Assembly (NCBI GenBank): GCA_029817715.1
Contig: JARUPY010000396.1
Coordinates: 4,092,001 to 4,156,000, forward strand
Direction: 5' to 3'
Source: Melastoma dodecandrum
Taxonomy: Eukaryota; Streptophyta; Magnoliopsida; Myrtales; Melastomataceae
DNA: 64,000 nt
Both the position numbers and the translations under genes were made by a program. Under the pieces are notes generated by a model. It was not told the origin of the DNA. It worked only from the letters and a program-made list of their open reading frames with translations, and ran no database searches. This document shows, piece after piece, positions 35,779 through 47,629 of this stretch (the first letter of the stretch is position 1; every line of letters begins with the position of its first letter).

Positions 35779-37542
35779 CGCGCCTCGGTCGGGCTAAAGG
35801 TTAGGGGAGGCCGGGAGGGGAGGGGTTAGGGCTTTGGGGGATTCTGCTGGTTGGCTTTGCAGAAACGCGGGAAGGGGTGAACAGGAAACATAAGCCTCCG
35901 TTAAGTATGTTTTAAAATTTATCAAATAATATTTATAATTTTTTATAAAAAAATCGAATTTAATTTGTAAATGGCCTTTTTTTTCGTATCGAGTCCGTAC
36001 GTGAAAAGTCGGAAACTCAGGTGGAAAGATTGAGTTCCCATTTAGGGGACTATTTGACAAAAACCCGACGATTCAAACATCAATTTAGGGGTGAAAATCT
36101 GGTATTTAAAATATTGATCTTGGGGCACTATTTGGTGAAAACTCGGTGCTTTAAACAACTGATTTAGGGTAACAATTTGATAAATTTTGAAAGTTAATGT
36201 TTTATTTCGCGAAATATTTTCTTGACAATATAACTCATTAACATTTCAATTCACTCGCTTAATTCCCTTTATTTTGTCTTTAATTTTCGAAGGAACGTTG
36301 CTACTTAGTCTAAAACAATTTTTTAAAAAAACCATTTTCCCTAAATGGCTTCTTCAATTATATTATTTAAGTAGCCAATTAACTACTTCAGTTTATGAAA
36401 AAACTCGCTACTTCAATTAATTTATCTAAGTAGCAATTTTATGGTGATTGATTATATAAAAAAAGTCACTGATGGTGTGTTTGATTTAAGGATTTGATGA
36501 ATGAAATGTACTAATAATCCTATTCTTTTTTTTTCCTTTGTTTATCTTATTTTTTTCGATTCTTTTTTTTTTCATTTTCTTAATTTTGAATAGGAAGGGA
36601 ATGATAGACATTCCCTAGTTTATGATATAAATGCTCATTCTTCTCCTCGTTCCATTCCCTTGCTCTTCGTCTCCTCATCATTGAACTAAAAACATCATTT
36701 TTTAAAGCAATTATCTTCTTAATCACTATGTTTTTCCCCATTCTCATTATATTACATTCGAAATTCCATTTTGAGAACCAAACGGGCTATAAGGGATTAA
36801 AGTGACATTCCTATTGCTAAAATAAATAGGCAAATAAAATTGAAATGAAATATCCCAATGTCATCATTATTTTTTGTAAGGAAAAAAAAAGTTCGTAACC
36901 AAAAACATGGTAAGAGTTGTCGTTATTTTTTTGAAAGAATTAACTCGCTAGTTGAATTAACAATTTCGTTTTTACCTTTGAATTCGTGATTCCAAAATGG
37001 TGATATCGATATGGAAAAAGACAAAATAGTTGAAGTAGAGATTTCGCTTTTACCCTAAATCAAAACGTCCTTGAAATTTTCACGAGGACAATCACTTTTG
37101 TTCAACTAATGATTTTTACCATTTAATTGTTTTATTTTTTATTTTAAACAAAAGATCCTAAATTTTTTCAATTAGTTTTTATTTGCGAAACAAGTTCAAA
37201 ACTCTCTTCTCTGTATCCCAAACGCACTTGGGTTCAATATCTCGTTTTTTTCCTTTTATTTTGCTAATGAGAAGAAATAATCATGAAAACAAAAAATAAA
37301 TTCCAACAAATCGGTGTACATGTAAAAATTCGTACCATGGGGAAATATATTCACACAGGACAAGATTTTTAAGATTTCATATTGTTGTAAAAACAATGGT
37401 GGATTTTATTTTTATTTCGTTGAAAATGGTGATTTGACAAATTATATTTCATCGGAATATATCCACAATATCAAAAGGATATTTCAAAACAAATCGTATA
37501 TTCGGTTTAATATCACACACGGATATGGCTCAATGTTTTAAG
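35779..37542. other. Intergenic DNA between divergent MEI1 and RING genes
   Basis: AT-rich and without a supported gene. It should hold the promoters of both flanking genes. Confidence 0.45.
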
Positions 37543-37550
37543 TATAAATA
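37543..37550 (+). promoter_or_regulatory. TATA box of the RING-H2 gene
   Basis: TATAAATA lies 97 bp upstream of the ATG at 37640. Confidence 0.6.
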
Positions 37551-37639
37551 CATGGAGGGAGGCCCCAAGAGGATGTTCAGTTAATATCTCCCTTCCTCTG
37601 ATTCAACTTCGTTTCTGCAAGACAAACTCTTCGTTTGTA

Positions 37640-38335
37640 ATGGCTGCCACTGCCCGACTCCATCACCACGTGACTGTTGAACCCGCTGGACCAGACGGCG
37701 TGATCACATCCATTCTTCCCCTTGACCGAGAAGTCGTCGTCGAGGAAGGATGGGTTGAGAACGGCAAGATCTGCATCACGAGGCAGTGCTCCCTCTTGGT
37801 CGACAGGCATGACCTCAGCCGTTTGCAGGGGGACTTGGAATCGCTCCATCAGAGGCTTTTCGAAGGAGGATCTCCAATCCGCCGTCCGGGACTCACCTAC
37901 TCGATCAACCGCGACTTGATTGTGCAAAGCATCCAGGAGATCACCCAGATGGTGTGGAGGGAGCTGTCGGACAAGCAGAACGCCAGGATAAGGAACCTGT
38001 CGGTCGATGTGGTTTCTGTTCACATCATCAGTCTTCCTGAGGATTTGGACGAGGGAGACGATGAGTACGATGAAGAGGAGGCGTGGATGATTGAAGAAGA
38101 GGAGTTTGTTGCACGCCCAGCGAGCCAGGAAGCAGTGGCCTCACTTGGGAGAACGAAGATCGAAGGCGGGGACTGTGCTGTTTGCTTGGAAGAACTCTCC
38201 CCATTGGCGGAGCATATAAGCATGCCATGTTCCCACATTTTCCACAAGGAATGCATCGTCAAGTGGCTGGAGATGAGGCACTCGTGCCCTCTCTGCAGAT
38301 TCTCGCTGCCACCGGCAGGCAGCAGGCAGTCATGA
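37640..38335 (+). CDS. RING-H2 finger E3 ubiquitin ligase
   Basis: A single uninterrupted exon of 231 codons with its own TATA box. The C-terminal RING-H2 domain has the ligands C179, C182, C197, H199, H202, C205, C216 and C219 (CAVCLEEL, CSHIFHKEC, CPLCRF), with a Trp at 209 as usual for E2-binding RINGs. A short acidic stretch (residues 137-155) precedes it. The N-terminal 130 residues contain no domain I can name and no membrane segment. Such proteins pass ubiquitin from an E2 to substrates; the substrate cannot be inferred. The intronless form and short length are typical of the large plant RING-H2 families. Nothing in it is broken. Confidence 0.85.
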   Translation: MAATARLHHHVTVEPAGPDGVITSILPLDREVVVEEGWVENGKICITRQCSLLVDRHDLSRLQGDLESLHQRLFEGGSPIRRPGLTYSINRDLIVQSIQEITQMVWRELSDKQNARIRNLSVDVVSVHIISLPEDLDEGDDEYDEEEAWMIEEEEFVARPASQEAVASLGRTKIEGGDCAVCLEELSPLAEHISMPCSHIFHKECIVKWLEMRHSCPLCRFSLPPAGSRQS

Positions 38336-38767
38336 TCGCCTTGTCGGGGATCAGCAGCATCTATTGGGGGCCGAACATCTACACTGATTTAGATTTGTTT
38401 CATTCATTCAGATGTGTTTGGAGTCTCTTGGATCTATGTAAATAACTTCAAAGTTAATCAGTGGAATCAATGAAAGAACTGTTATACTGGTGGCGTTTGA
38501 AAACTTTCTTTCAAATAAAAAAATGAAGTCTAATTATCGATTACATCCCACTCCTTTTACAGTTAGGCAAAATATTACTTTATAATTATTATAAATAAGA
38601 ATTTGCAATATACATATATAATCGGTAAAATATCTCCTTCCAAAAATAATTCGATTACTAGGCAGCTGTGTGACATTGTGATCGTAATACAAAATTATGG
38701 GCCGTTGAGGGCCCTAAATATATTTGAGCTCAAATAGTCAATCAAATAAAGAATTAAAGAAAAATTA
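38336..38767. other. 3' flank of the RING gene
   Basis: Contains the 3' UTR (AATAAA-like motif near 38513) and AT-rich DNA. No gene is seen. Confidence 0.4.
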
Positions 38768-39560
38768 TCAATTCTATCCATGTCCGTTTTTTTCGATATA
38801 CCCTGAACTTTTCAAAATATCGTCACGCATCCTAACATTTGACCGTTATATCATGTGGCGCCCAGGTGGCCATAAACGCCGTTTGCCCACCGTTAACCGC
38901 ATTCTGCCACTCGAGCGGCCGTGAAAGGACCCCTAATCAAGTTGCCATCATTGTGTGGGTTGGGGACACGAGGAGAGTGATGGAGCGAGGGGTTGGAGAG
39001 GTCAGGGATCTCGACCAAATTAGGTTTTCCTCCGCGGGACTTCACCTCCTTGGAGTAGACAGTGAGTAGAACGGCCTCAAATCCGACGAGCGAGGGTGAG
39101 GAGGGGGTGGAAGGAAAAGGCGACGAGGAATAGGTGAGGGTTAGAAGGCAGGAGGAGGAAGGTGTCGTACGCCGGTGGCAGAGCGGGTCAGAGCCGGAGC
39201 CAGAGGAAGGTGAGAGCACGAGAGAGGAGGCGATGACGGAGTAGGCGGCGGGGGAGAGGAGGAGGGAGAGGGCGGGCCGGTCAGTGTCGGCGATGGAGGC
39301 GACCGTCGACCGGTGGCGGCCGGGAAGGAGTTCGGTTAGGGTTTGGATCCAGGATAGGGTTAGGTGATTTGGGAAGTCCACGTCAGATTGGTGAGGTGAT
39401 ATGTACATTTTTCCTATTCCACGTCGGCGCCATGTCACTAATTTAACAGTGGGCAGACGGCGTTAATGGCCACATGGGCGCCACGTAAGATTCCGTTCAC
39501 GCATTTGGATACATTTGAGGTATAATTGATCATTTGGCTAAAAATTAAATACATTCGAGT
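38768..39560. mobile_element. Pack-MULE-like element carrying a hyccin gene fragment
   Basis: Inverted ends are recognisable. ATGTGGCGCCCAGGTGGCCA near 38853 with CCGTTTGCCCACCGTTAA matches the complement of the segment at about 39440-39490. Outside these, both ends run through the same kind of ATAYACCTSAA / TCACGCAT sequence. Between them lies a GC-rich host-gene fragment in antisense. No transposase is present. Exact ends and target duplication could not be fixed. Confidence 0.7.
38965..39375 (-). pseudogene. Captured fragment of a hyccin-family gene
   Basis: The minus strand encodes the N-terminal part of plant hyccin. Visible segments are IQTLTELLPGRHRSTVASIA, DTDRPALSLLLSPAAYSVIA and SSGSGSDPLC, then, after frame changes, LVGFEAVLLTVYSKEVKSR and IPDLSNPSLHHSPR. 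In the family the stretch after PLC reads like a WLYDTF block; here it is legible only in another frame (YDTF), so at least two indels are present. Hyccin is a partner of plasma-membrane PI4-kinase complexes. Only the first part of the gene is present, with no intron or promoter evident, consistent with transposon capture. Confidence 0.8.
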
Positions 39561-40538
39561 GTCTCGCATAGTAGAGTATTTATAATTTGATAAATTTTAA
39601 AAGTATATTTTACTAAATATTTTTTGGGACCGAATGTTTATGATCCATAAAAACCATCCACTTCAACCGATGTTGTGTCACCGAAGCCAACGAGATTAAC
39701 TGTTTCTAAAGGTAAAAAAAAAAGAATTTGTTTTAAAAAAATTAAAAACACGTTTCTATTTAACAATGAAAATAATTCAAAAAGAAGTAAATAATGAGTG
39801 GGTGGAGAAGACCATTGTTGTCGAGAAAAAGTCAGGGAAAGAACAGATGGCGTCCATCCTTAGTGATGGAAAGAATCTAGCAGCCTCCCTTGAGTTGAGG
39901 AGGTACTTTTGCCTCTAAGAGAAAGCATCGCCACCAGAATGTTTTCCTTTCCCTTCCTTTTCTTTTTTTAACATTAAATCAGAGGCGGCTGCTCCCACTA
40001 GCAGAAAGCAAAGCAGACCAAACCAAATCTATTAATTAAAAATTTTTATTTAATAAAACCTGTCGCCTTGACCCAACTAGCTTTCATCCATTTTGCATGT
40101 TTTTTTTTCTTTTTATATTAAAATAATAATTATTATAATCTATAAATAACACTAATTGAAGCAAATAACTAATATTAGAGCCAACAATTGAAAGTGACAT
40201 AATTCGTTGACGGGTGAGTTTGTCTTTTATTACCAACATAATCTAATGATCTTGCTAATTGACTCCCAACTAGTGATCTCCCCCCTCCCACCCCTCTCTA
40301 TCAAAATTTCCCTTTTTGCATAATGGTGGGTGGGGCGGTACGCGTGTCGATCGATTTCTTTGCGCAACTTGTCTTTAATTACCTCCAGGGGGGATTAGTC
40401 AAAGGTGAAACCATTCGTGTCAGTTTAGAGGAATCCCCACCAAAACAAATCATTATCTATTAACTGCCAGAGTGTGTGTGTGTTTTTTCTAGCTCCTGTA
40501 AACTCCTCTCCACCTGTAAGAATCATATCACGGTACGC
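39561..40538. other. Intergenic DNA
   Basis: No gene, RNA or defined repeat could be supported; mixed AT-rich and pyrimidine-rich stretches. Confidence 0.4.
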
Positions 40539-40548
40539 GTGGTAGACC

Positions 40549-41955
40549 GGAAGCGGCTAACGGTACGTGCACGTAACCGTTACGTTGTTTACTAAATTCG
40601 ACCAAAATTTTAGTAATATTTACTAAAAATCGATTTTTTTAGTAAAATAATTAGTAAATTACTAAAAAATATTAGTAATCGGTTATTAATTTTTCACTGT
40701 TTGACCATTCGGAAAGTTACTAAACTAGGTTTAGTAAATCGGCGGAAAAATTTACTAAACTTTTTAGTAACAGATTACTAAAAATAACAGTGATTTGACA
40801 GTTTTTTTTAGTCATCGTTACTAAAATTTCACTGTTCAACTTTAGTAATCGGTTACTAAAAAATTTAGTAATTTTTTCCGCCGATTTACTAAACCTAGTT
40901 TAGTAACTTTCCGAATGGTCAAACAATGAAAAATTAGTAACGGTCCAGGTAGGCCGTCCGGAGATTTTAGTAATGATTTACTAATTTTGTAAGAAAAATT
41001 AGTAAATTACTATGTAACATAGTAAAGTCGTTAGTAAATTACTAAATTTTTAATTTTTTTTCGTAATCGTTTACTACCAATTGAACAAAATTCAGTAATC
41101 GATTACTAAACTTTTTAGTAATTTATTAAACTGAACAGTACATTCCGAACCTAAAACTGAACCCGTTTTTAATGTGAAATTACCATTTTACCCCTGCGAT
41201 AAATTACAAAATCGTTTACGAATTTTCAGTCCGAACCTAAAACCGAACCTATTTATAATTTTACCGCAGGGGTAAAATGGTAATTTCACACTGAAAGTAG
41301 GTTCGGTTTTAGGTTCGGAATGTACAGTCCTATTTAGTAAATTACTAAAAAGTTTAGTAATCGATTACTAAATTTCGTTCAAAAAATAGTAAACAATTAC
41401 GAAAAAAAGGACGACTTTAGTAATTTACTAACGACTTTACTATGTTACACAGTAATTTACTAATTTTTCTTACAAAATTAGTAAATCATTACTAAAATCT
41501 CCGGACGGCCTACTTGGAAAATTACTAGTATTACAAATTTTACTACAAAAAATTAGTAACCAAATTACTAATTTTTCACTGTTGACCATTCGGAAAGTTA
41601 CTAAACTAGGTTTAGTAAATCGGCGGAAAAAATTACTAAACTTTTTAGTAACCGATTACTAAAGTTGAACAGTGAAATTTTAGTAACGATTACTAAAAAA
41701 AACTGTCAAATCACCGTTATTTTTAGTAATCGGTTACTAAAAAGTTTAGTAAATTTTTCCGCAGATTTACTAAACTTAGTTTAGTAACTTTCCTAATTAT
41801 CAAACAGTGAAAAATTAGTAACGGATTACTAATGTTTTTTAGTAATTTACTAACGATTTTACTGAAAAATATCAATTTTTAGTAAATTTTACTAAAAAAA
41901 AATCGATTTTAGTAAACAACGTAACGGTTACGTGCACGTACCGTTAGCCGCTTTC
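40549..41955. mobile_element. Fold-back element, copy A (1,407 bp), TTTAGTAA-rich
   Basis: The element starts GGAAGCGGCTAACGGTACGT and ends in the complement (GTACCGTTAGCCGCTTTC). It is bounded by a perfect 10-bp direct repeat GTGGTAGACC at 40539-40548 and 41956-41965. The whole length folds on itself about a centre near 41235. Each arm is itself palindromic: a module containing CGGAAAGTTACTAAACTAG recurs four times in alternating orientation (about 40709, 40905, 41590 and 41785). Nearly all of the arm sequence is built from TTTAGTAA/TTACTAAA words, so every frame is full of stops. The centre (41135-41330) holds another inverted pair with TTCCGAACCTAAAAC and GGGTAAAATGGTAATTTCAC. No coding capacity. 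The 9-11-bp duplication class suggests mobilisation by a Mutator-type transposase. Confidence 0.9.
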
Positions 41956-41965
41956 GTGGTAGACC

Positions 41966-42903
41966 ATGAAACATGAACCATGACTTTTTTAAGGAGCTTG
42001 GAGTTTGTTTCGAATGGAAAGAAATCTGGTAATGGGGGGAGAAAAAAAGGGAATGAATCATAGGATGGAAAAAAAGGGGGGGAGAGGTCTGAACGGTGCA
42101 AGTTAGAAAGGAATCGTACAGGGGGCGGGGGAAGGCACGTTCAATGGTTGTGGTTAGGAGTGGAGTTAGGTCATTTTAGAAATGCAGACCAACCTAAGTG
42201 GTGTCTCTTCTACTCGTCAAACTTCAGTTCGATGTCTTCACGTGTCGTGAGCCGAGTCTGGGGAAAGCCGAAAGGCTAATTATTAGCTTAGGGAGGGAGG
42301 GAGGGGGCGGGATATGGATGCTATTATTGAGAGAGGCTGGATCCTCCTCTGTCATTCTACTCACCACACCACTCCACACTCCTCTCTTTTCAAATCTCTA
42401 ATTAATCTTAGTCACTTTGAGATCCGCATCTCATAGATAACAAGTTGGATGGAGACCCGAGCTTTTGTCCCTCTTTAAGAAATAATATTCTTTCCAAGAC
42501 TAATTGGTTATTGTTTTTGGTTTCCTTTTTTGCATTATTGTTGTTGCAGTGAGGAGCAGTTGATGCATGCAAGTACGTTTATCAACTTTGGAACACACTT
42601 TTCCATTATTGACTCGTGCTTTTTACAGGCTTGACATAGAAAGACGACTACAAGGAGAGTGACAACGAGAAGATAATATTGAAACACCCAAAAAGAGTTT
42701 TCTAAACAATTATTTTCTACTTTTGATTCATCTAGATTCAACACGATGATGATGATGCATCTTGTCTTTCTTCTTATAAACACGATGGAATTTTTAGACA
42801 GGATTTCTCATGTTTTGCTTGCTAAACTTGACTTTAAGTTGAGAACTGATGATTCGATGGTCGAGCTTGGGAGAGAGGTGTGTGTGGGTGCCAGTGTGGC
42901 CGC
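41966..42903. other. 3' flank of the AAP gene
   Basis: No other gene supported. The right part should be 3' UTR of the permease gene on the minus strand; a G-rich run occurs near 42292-42310. Confidence 0.4.
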
Positions 42904-44791
42904 CTACGTTGAACCGAATGGTTTGTACGACTTCAGGTCGAGGATGACACCAGCGACAGACCCGGCCGCGGCTGCGATTGTGATGACCAGACAGGCCATG
43001 CTCAGTATCTGGAGGCAAACCCACTTGGTGCTCCACTTGGGTATCTTCTTCTGCGAGATGTACATCTCGACGGGGAAGTACACTGTGAGTGGCCAGAAAC
43101 CGAGCGCCCCGAGCAACCCGACAATGTCATTGAAGAAAGGAAGCATCATCGAGACGACCGTTGTCGTGATCACAAACGCTGTGCGCCAAACCAACCGGAA
43201 GAGATTGAGCTTGTAGGGATGGCGCCCGGGAATGGGGATCTCAATGTCCTTGGTCACGAATCTGCTCTCATGGAATTTCTTGGCAGCCGCCTTCTCTACG
43301 AAGGCGAAGAGAGGCTGGCAGTAGACCTGGTATGCTCCAACGAGGTGGATAACGATGGACACATTGGCGATGTCGACGAGCCAGAATGGTTCAAAGAACC
43401 CAAATCCGGTCAGTAGGTTCCCTGGGGCACCGTCGCCAAATGCGGCATACCCCATGCATCCGCAGAGCATGTAGAAGAGGGTGGTCACCACCGTGCTTAT
43501 CAAGGTGGCCTTCTTCATCGTCTTGGATTCGGCCGGGGGAGACCGAATTGTGTCCTGAATCTCGATTAGGATGAGCGAGAAAGAGTACGCAAATGCGATG
43601 TCCCCGAGTGCCTGGAAACTCCTCCATAACTTTTGTGTCGGTGTCACCACTTCGATGCTTATTCCAGTGAGGCTGCCCTTGAATCCGCCGTTCTCTAGTA
43701 TCGGCAATAAAAGAAGACAAGATATTATATATCGATCTGCTTCTGTCAGTTCCGGTTTTAATGGAAGTATAATGGCATGGGGACATACCGGCGACTTTGG
43801 CAATCCCGAGTCCGAGCCCAATCGAGGAGTAGGTGAAGGACATGACTGCAGCAACAATGGACAGCCACCAAAGCTGGTCGAAGTCGGGGATCTGCGAGAA
43901 TATTATCTCCGTGATTCCGAAAGCAATCATATACGGGTTGCTGTTCGCTTTGCACGGGTTGCTCTGGCCTTTGACATGGAAGCAGTTGGACCTCTTGATA
44001 GCCCTGCGTTCAATGGTAAATTTCAACAAGTTAATAATAACTTGGAAAGTTGGGACAGTCTGCACTTGAAGTTAAACTGGTGCATGCTCACATCATGCTT
44101 ATGGAAGAGGCAATGGTGTATCCGATCGCGACCCCAACAAGGTTCATGTACTGAACCAGTCCACAAATCTTCACCTTAAGCCCACCTGAGATCATAACAG
44201 AAAATCGGAAGGTAAGAATCCGATACCAGCTGACTTGCATGAACCGTGCCGCTCCGAATCATGTTAGATTGGAAATAGGGAAGCAGCTGTTACCAAGATT
44301 AGAGTGAACAGCATCCATGTAGGTGTAGTTCCTCTTGCCGGTGATGGGGTCGCCGTGACGGTAACACGCGGCGAGGAGGGTAGAAGTGTAATAGGTGACT
44401 AAGGCGAATAGGAGCATCACAGCAGGGCCGGCCACCCAACCCAGCTGGGCCGTCGCCCACGCAAGGGACAGAACCCCCGAGCCGATCACCGCCGTTATGA
44501 TGTGCGCGCTTGCAGTCCATACAGTCCCTGCGACAAAGATAAAATCCCATGCGAGATTAGAGAGAAAGAAACACCACAAAGGGTATCCGAGATGGTTATT
44601 AACCGGGGGGGGGGCGGCGGAGGGGGGATGCAGTCAATAATACCTGTCCTCTTGAGGCGGCCATCATCGTCAAAGCACTTGGATCCCTGTTGAGGAGCAG
44701 GGAGGACGTCGATGGAGACGTCGAAGACCTGGGTGTTGGGGAAATGGTGGTGGTTGTCCTTGGCGGCTGAACCCACTCCCATCTTCCTCAA
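42904..44791 (-). CDS. AAP3: Amino acid permease (AAP3-type)
   Basis: Five exons on the minus strand, 44644-44791, 44294-44527, 44092-44185, 43789-44003 and 42904-43694, all GT-AG, encode 493 residues. The protein is a plasma-membrane proton/amino-acid symporter of the AAAP/ATF family. Visible landmarks are RTGTVWTASAHIITAVIGSG at the first membrane helix, GKRNYTYMDAVHSNLGG, GYTIASSISMMAIKRSNCFH, IPDFDQLWWLSIVAAVMSFT, FQALGDIAFAYSFSLILIEI, MLCGCMGYAAFGDGAPGNLL, GAYQVYCQPLFAFVEK and the C-terminal LDLKSYKPF. About 11 hydrophobic helices can be traced. The start at 44791 was taken as the first in-frame ATG; one at 44782 would remove three residues. It resembles Arabidopsis AAP3 (At1g77380) most closely by memory, but orthology was not tested. 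No disabling change is present. Confidence 0.93.
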
Positions 44792-44965
44792 AGATTGAAT
44801 GAAAGCGAAGCTTGACGAGGGACTTGAATGTACAAACAGAGATGAAGATGATCTGCGAATTGGCAGGGATGGCGTCTGTAAGAAATACAGCCGCCCCCCT
44901 CAAAAAATAAGAGTGTTGAATAGATGTTGTGGAGGGATGAAGGAATGGGAGGGAAGGGTGTTGGG

Positions 44966-44973
44966 TTTATATA
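44966..44973 (-). promoter_or_regulatory. TATA box of the AAP gene
   Basis: TATATAAA on the minus strand, about 175 bp upstream of the ATG at 44791. Confidence 0.5.
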
Positions 44974-45523
44974 GACCGGTTAGGAGGCAGATGAAAATGA
45001 GAGTGGCCAATCAAAAAACAAAAATTCTATTTGATTCAAAATAATAATTTTATGAAATAATGATATACAATTATTATTTTTTTAAATATTGAGTGGTGTT
45101 ATTATGAATATATAAGTCGTAACGTAACATGTACGTATGATCGGTTTTTGGGTAAAAGGGTATAGGATCGATTCTTCAAAATTATAAATGAGAAACTACT
45201 AATACCTCAATTGTAACCTCCCACGATTATTTCATAATCGCACCAAGTCATGCAATCATTTTCCTAGTCGGCCGTGAACTTGTATATTTTAGTGGCGGAT
45301 CACGTGACAACAGGAAGGTGGTAATAATAGTATTACGATTCTTTACTTTATCTTTTGAAATGGAATCTTTAGACCATTCAAAGAAAATGGGAACAGTAAT
45401 CGCAATGGGGCGTGTTTGGCACGAGGTGTGTCCATGCCCGTGGGCTCCTTCCACCCAACCTTTTTCTTTTTCATTCATTTTTAACCTCAAAAACTAGAGG
45501 TTTGGTTTGCTTTTTTTTAAAAA
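44974..45523. other. Upstream flank of the AAP gene
   Basis: AT-rich, no gene seen; likely promoter DNA of the permease gene. Confidence 0.4.
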
Positions 45524-45532
45524 AAAAATATT

Positions 45533-46106
45533 GGCAAAATATCGATTTATGGCCAACTTTCTGTTTTGTCATTAATTTAGTTTGTTATATAATTTTGTCA
45601 CCAATTTTTATTTTTATTTTGATTTTGGTAAATCTTGAATTTTGTCGTGCGAAAAAAAAACAGGCTTTGAGACAAAATTTTCATTTATTGACTAAAAAAG
45701 AAAAAAAAAATTAAAAATGATAAATAATATTAAAACATCTCATATGTTATTTTATTTTAAAATTTTAATGGCTAGATCAAGTGAGTTGGAAGTCGAAGTT
45801 GGACGATAGTTGCTGATGCAGTAAAAAATACACAAAATTGATGAAGGTGGAATGATTGCTCTATTGGGAGGTCATTGGTACGGATAAAATGAATTATGCG
45901 GCGAATGAATGAGAGGTTGGAAATCCACTATTATAAGACACGAGTCAGACTATATTAAGGTCTTGTTTAGCTTTCGCTAGAAGAAATTCAAGATTGACTA
46001 AAATTAATATGAAAGCAAAAGTTGGTGATAAAATTATATAACAAACTCAAATAATGACAAAACAAAAAGTTGGCTCATAGTTGAAGCCATAAACATATAT
46101 TTTATC
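45533..46106. mobile_element. MULE-type MITE (574 bp)
   Basis: The ends are inverted: GGCAAAATATCGATTTATGG on the left and the complement of GATAAAATATATGTTTATGG on the right, with similarity continuing for about 120 bp through GTTTGTTATATAATTTT and CTTGAATTT. A perfect 9-bp target duplication AAAAATATT flanks it (45524-45532 and 46107-46115). No coding capacity. Its GGCAAAATAT terminus is shared with the Pack-MULE that starts at 46602. Confidence 0.85.
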
Positions 46107-46115
46107 AAAAATATT

Positions 46116-46591
46116 TATAAAACTCCATGATATAAATTCGATATTAAAAACAACGAATTTATTTCAATAAAGAAGACGCCGTTTTTAGCGGCCTATCTTC
46201 TCAACCACTTTAACATACTTGATATATTTTAATATCCATCTCACCTTTTGATCTTCTTTGCGCGATATCTACCTCGTACTACGACGAAGAATTACGTAGT
46301 AGCTTTCATTGGTTACATCTCGTCTCTTCGTAAAGACAACACTCGGAATATAGAAATACGAAACCTGGTCAATGAAGGTTGGTGCTTATTGCTCGTAGAA
46401 TATCAAAAGCGGTTATGAATATTAAAAATATATCAAGTGGGAAAAAAGTGCTGGAAACAACCAGATACTTGTTAAAAGGGAACGAAGCTCCTCGAAACCA
46501 CACAAAATTATTGTATAACTTCACATGCAAAAGCCAATATGTTAGATTCTTATTTATAGAGTTGATATCTTTTAAACTTTTTTATCGATTA
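46116..46591. other. AT-rich spacer between two MULE-type elements
   Basis: No gene or RNA is supported. Confidence 0.4.
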
Positions 46592-46861
46592 AATAAATAT
46601 AGGCAAAATATACGTTTATGTCCTTAATTATTGGCGAACTTTCTTTTCTGTCAACTTCTTTTCTTTTTTCATATATAAAAATGTCACTAACTATGTCATC
46701 AACTTTTTTCTGACTAATTTTAAACGTTAGGCAAATTGCCGACGTGGACATAACGGAGGTCCACGTGGCAACACCGTAGGACATCCTATGTGGAAAAAGA
46801 GCAGAGACGTCCAATGTGGAAAGGGATCCACGTGGCTTTCCCTTCCCAAACAATCCACAAG

Positions 46862-47127
46862 GAGCTCGTCCTCGCATCTGCGGGCGGCAGCCCCAGCCAG
46901 AGCAGCATCGTCAATGACGCGTCCCCTCCCCATCCTATTCCACTTATCACGGGGTTCTATGTCCCGACTCCTCGGCCTCCGTCGTCGTTTTTCGACGTGT
47001 TTGCGCGAGAGGATTCCTCCTGTGGCGAGGGGATTAAGAGCGAGTCGGACTCCTCGAGCGTCCCGGACTGCGACGGGACCTCCAGCCGCGGAGGTTTCTC
47101 ATGAAAGATCTCAACCTCCTCCCGCCG
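46862..47127 (+). pseudogene. Captured ERF repressor fragment, C-terminal half
   Basis: The plus strand reads [20 protein letters not shown], then FYVPTPRPPSSFFDVFARED and SDSSSVPDCDGT up to a stop at 47102-47104. An EAR-type repression motif DLNLLPP follows at 47107-47127 in a different frame, so an indel separates it from the rest. The first residues duplicate the end of the minus-strand AP2 piece (ELVLASAGG), showing that both came from one gene. ERF proteins of this class are nuclear repressors acting through TOPLESS-type co-repressors. The AP2 DNA-binding domain is absent from this strand. Confidence 0.7.
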
Positions 47128-47356
47128 AGTCGGATTGATCTGGCATTTTGATTTCCTCCTCCTCCTAGTTTTGTTTCCCAGGGTCGTCCCTCCTCGGATC
47201 GAAATCGGTAAGGGTTTAGATTTTGGTCTTGTTTTAGAGAGGTAAAAAGTTCAGTTAAAATCCGCTTGCGATCTAAAGTCTAGCTGCAATAATCGGACCA
47301 AGAAAAACGTGTCGTGGAGAGGACCAATAATCGCCCCCAATGCAAATGGGGTGGCT

Positions 47357-47629
47357 GCCGCCCGCGGATGCGAGGACGAGCTCCTCGGGGGTGGGGAAGT
47401 TTGTCTTGGCCTTAGACCCACAGAACTCCCTAGCGGCAGCGTCATAGGCTCGGGCGGCATCCTCGACGGTGTCGAAGTTGCCGAGCCAGACCTTGGTCTT
47501 CTTGATGGGGTCGCGGATCTCGGCGGCGTAGCGGCACCAGAGTCGCTTCCTAACGCCGCGGAAGCGGCTCTCCACCCTGACAGTGTCAAGGGTAAGGGTA
47601 ATGGCGGGCATACGTGGCTTGGGAGCCAT
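47357..47629 (-). pseudogene. Captured ERF repressor fragment with AP2/ERF domain
   Basis: Starting at an internal Met at 47629 ([15 protein letters not shown]), a nearly complete AP2/ERF domain is present: [20 protein letters not shown] and [20 protein letters not shown], ending [17 protein letters not shown]. In active ERFs the segment reads RPWGRYAAEI; here Pro is Leu and Gly is Cys, both at positions that contact or shape the GCC-box-binding sheet. After SAGG the frame runs into transposon sequence for 28 codons. The open frame extends upstream to 47725 through the terminal repeat. It might be transcribed, but as a working transcription factor it is doubtful. Confidence 0.8.

Noticed and set aside
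38893..39438. Intact hyccin gene
   Set aside because: Only the N-terminal part is present, with frame changes in the middle, and it is enclosed by transposon ends.
43571..44179. 202-codon plus-strand frame
   Set aside because: It is the antisense shadow of AAP exons 3-5 and their introns.
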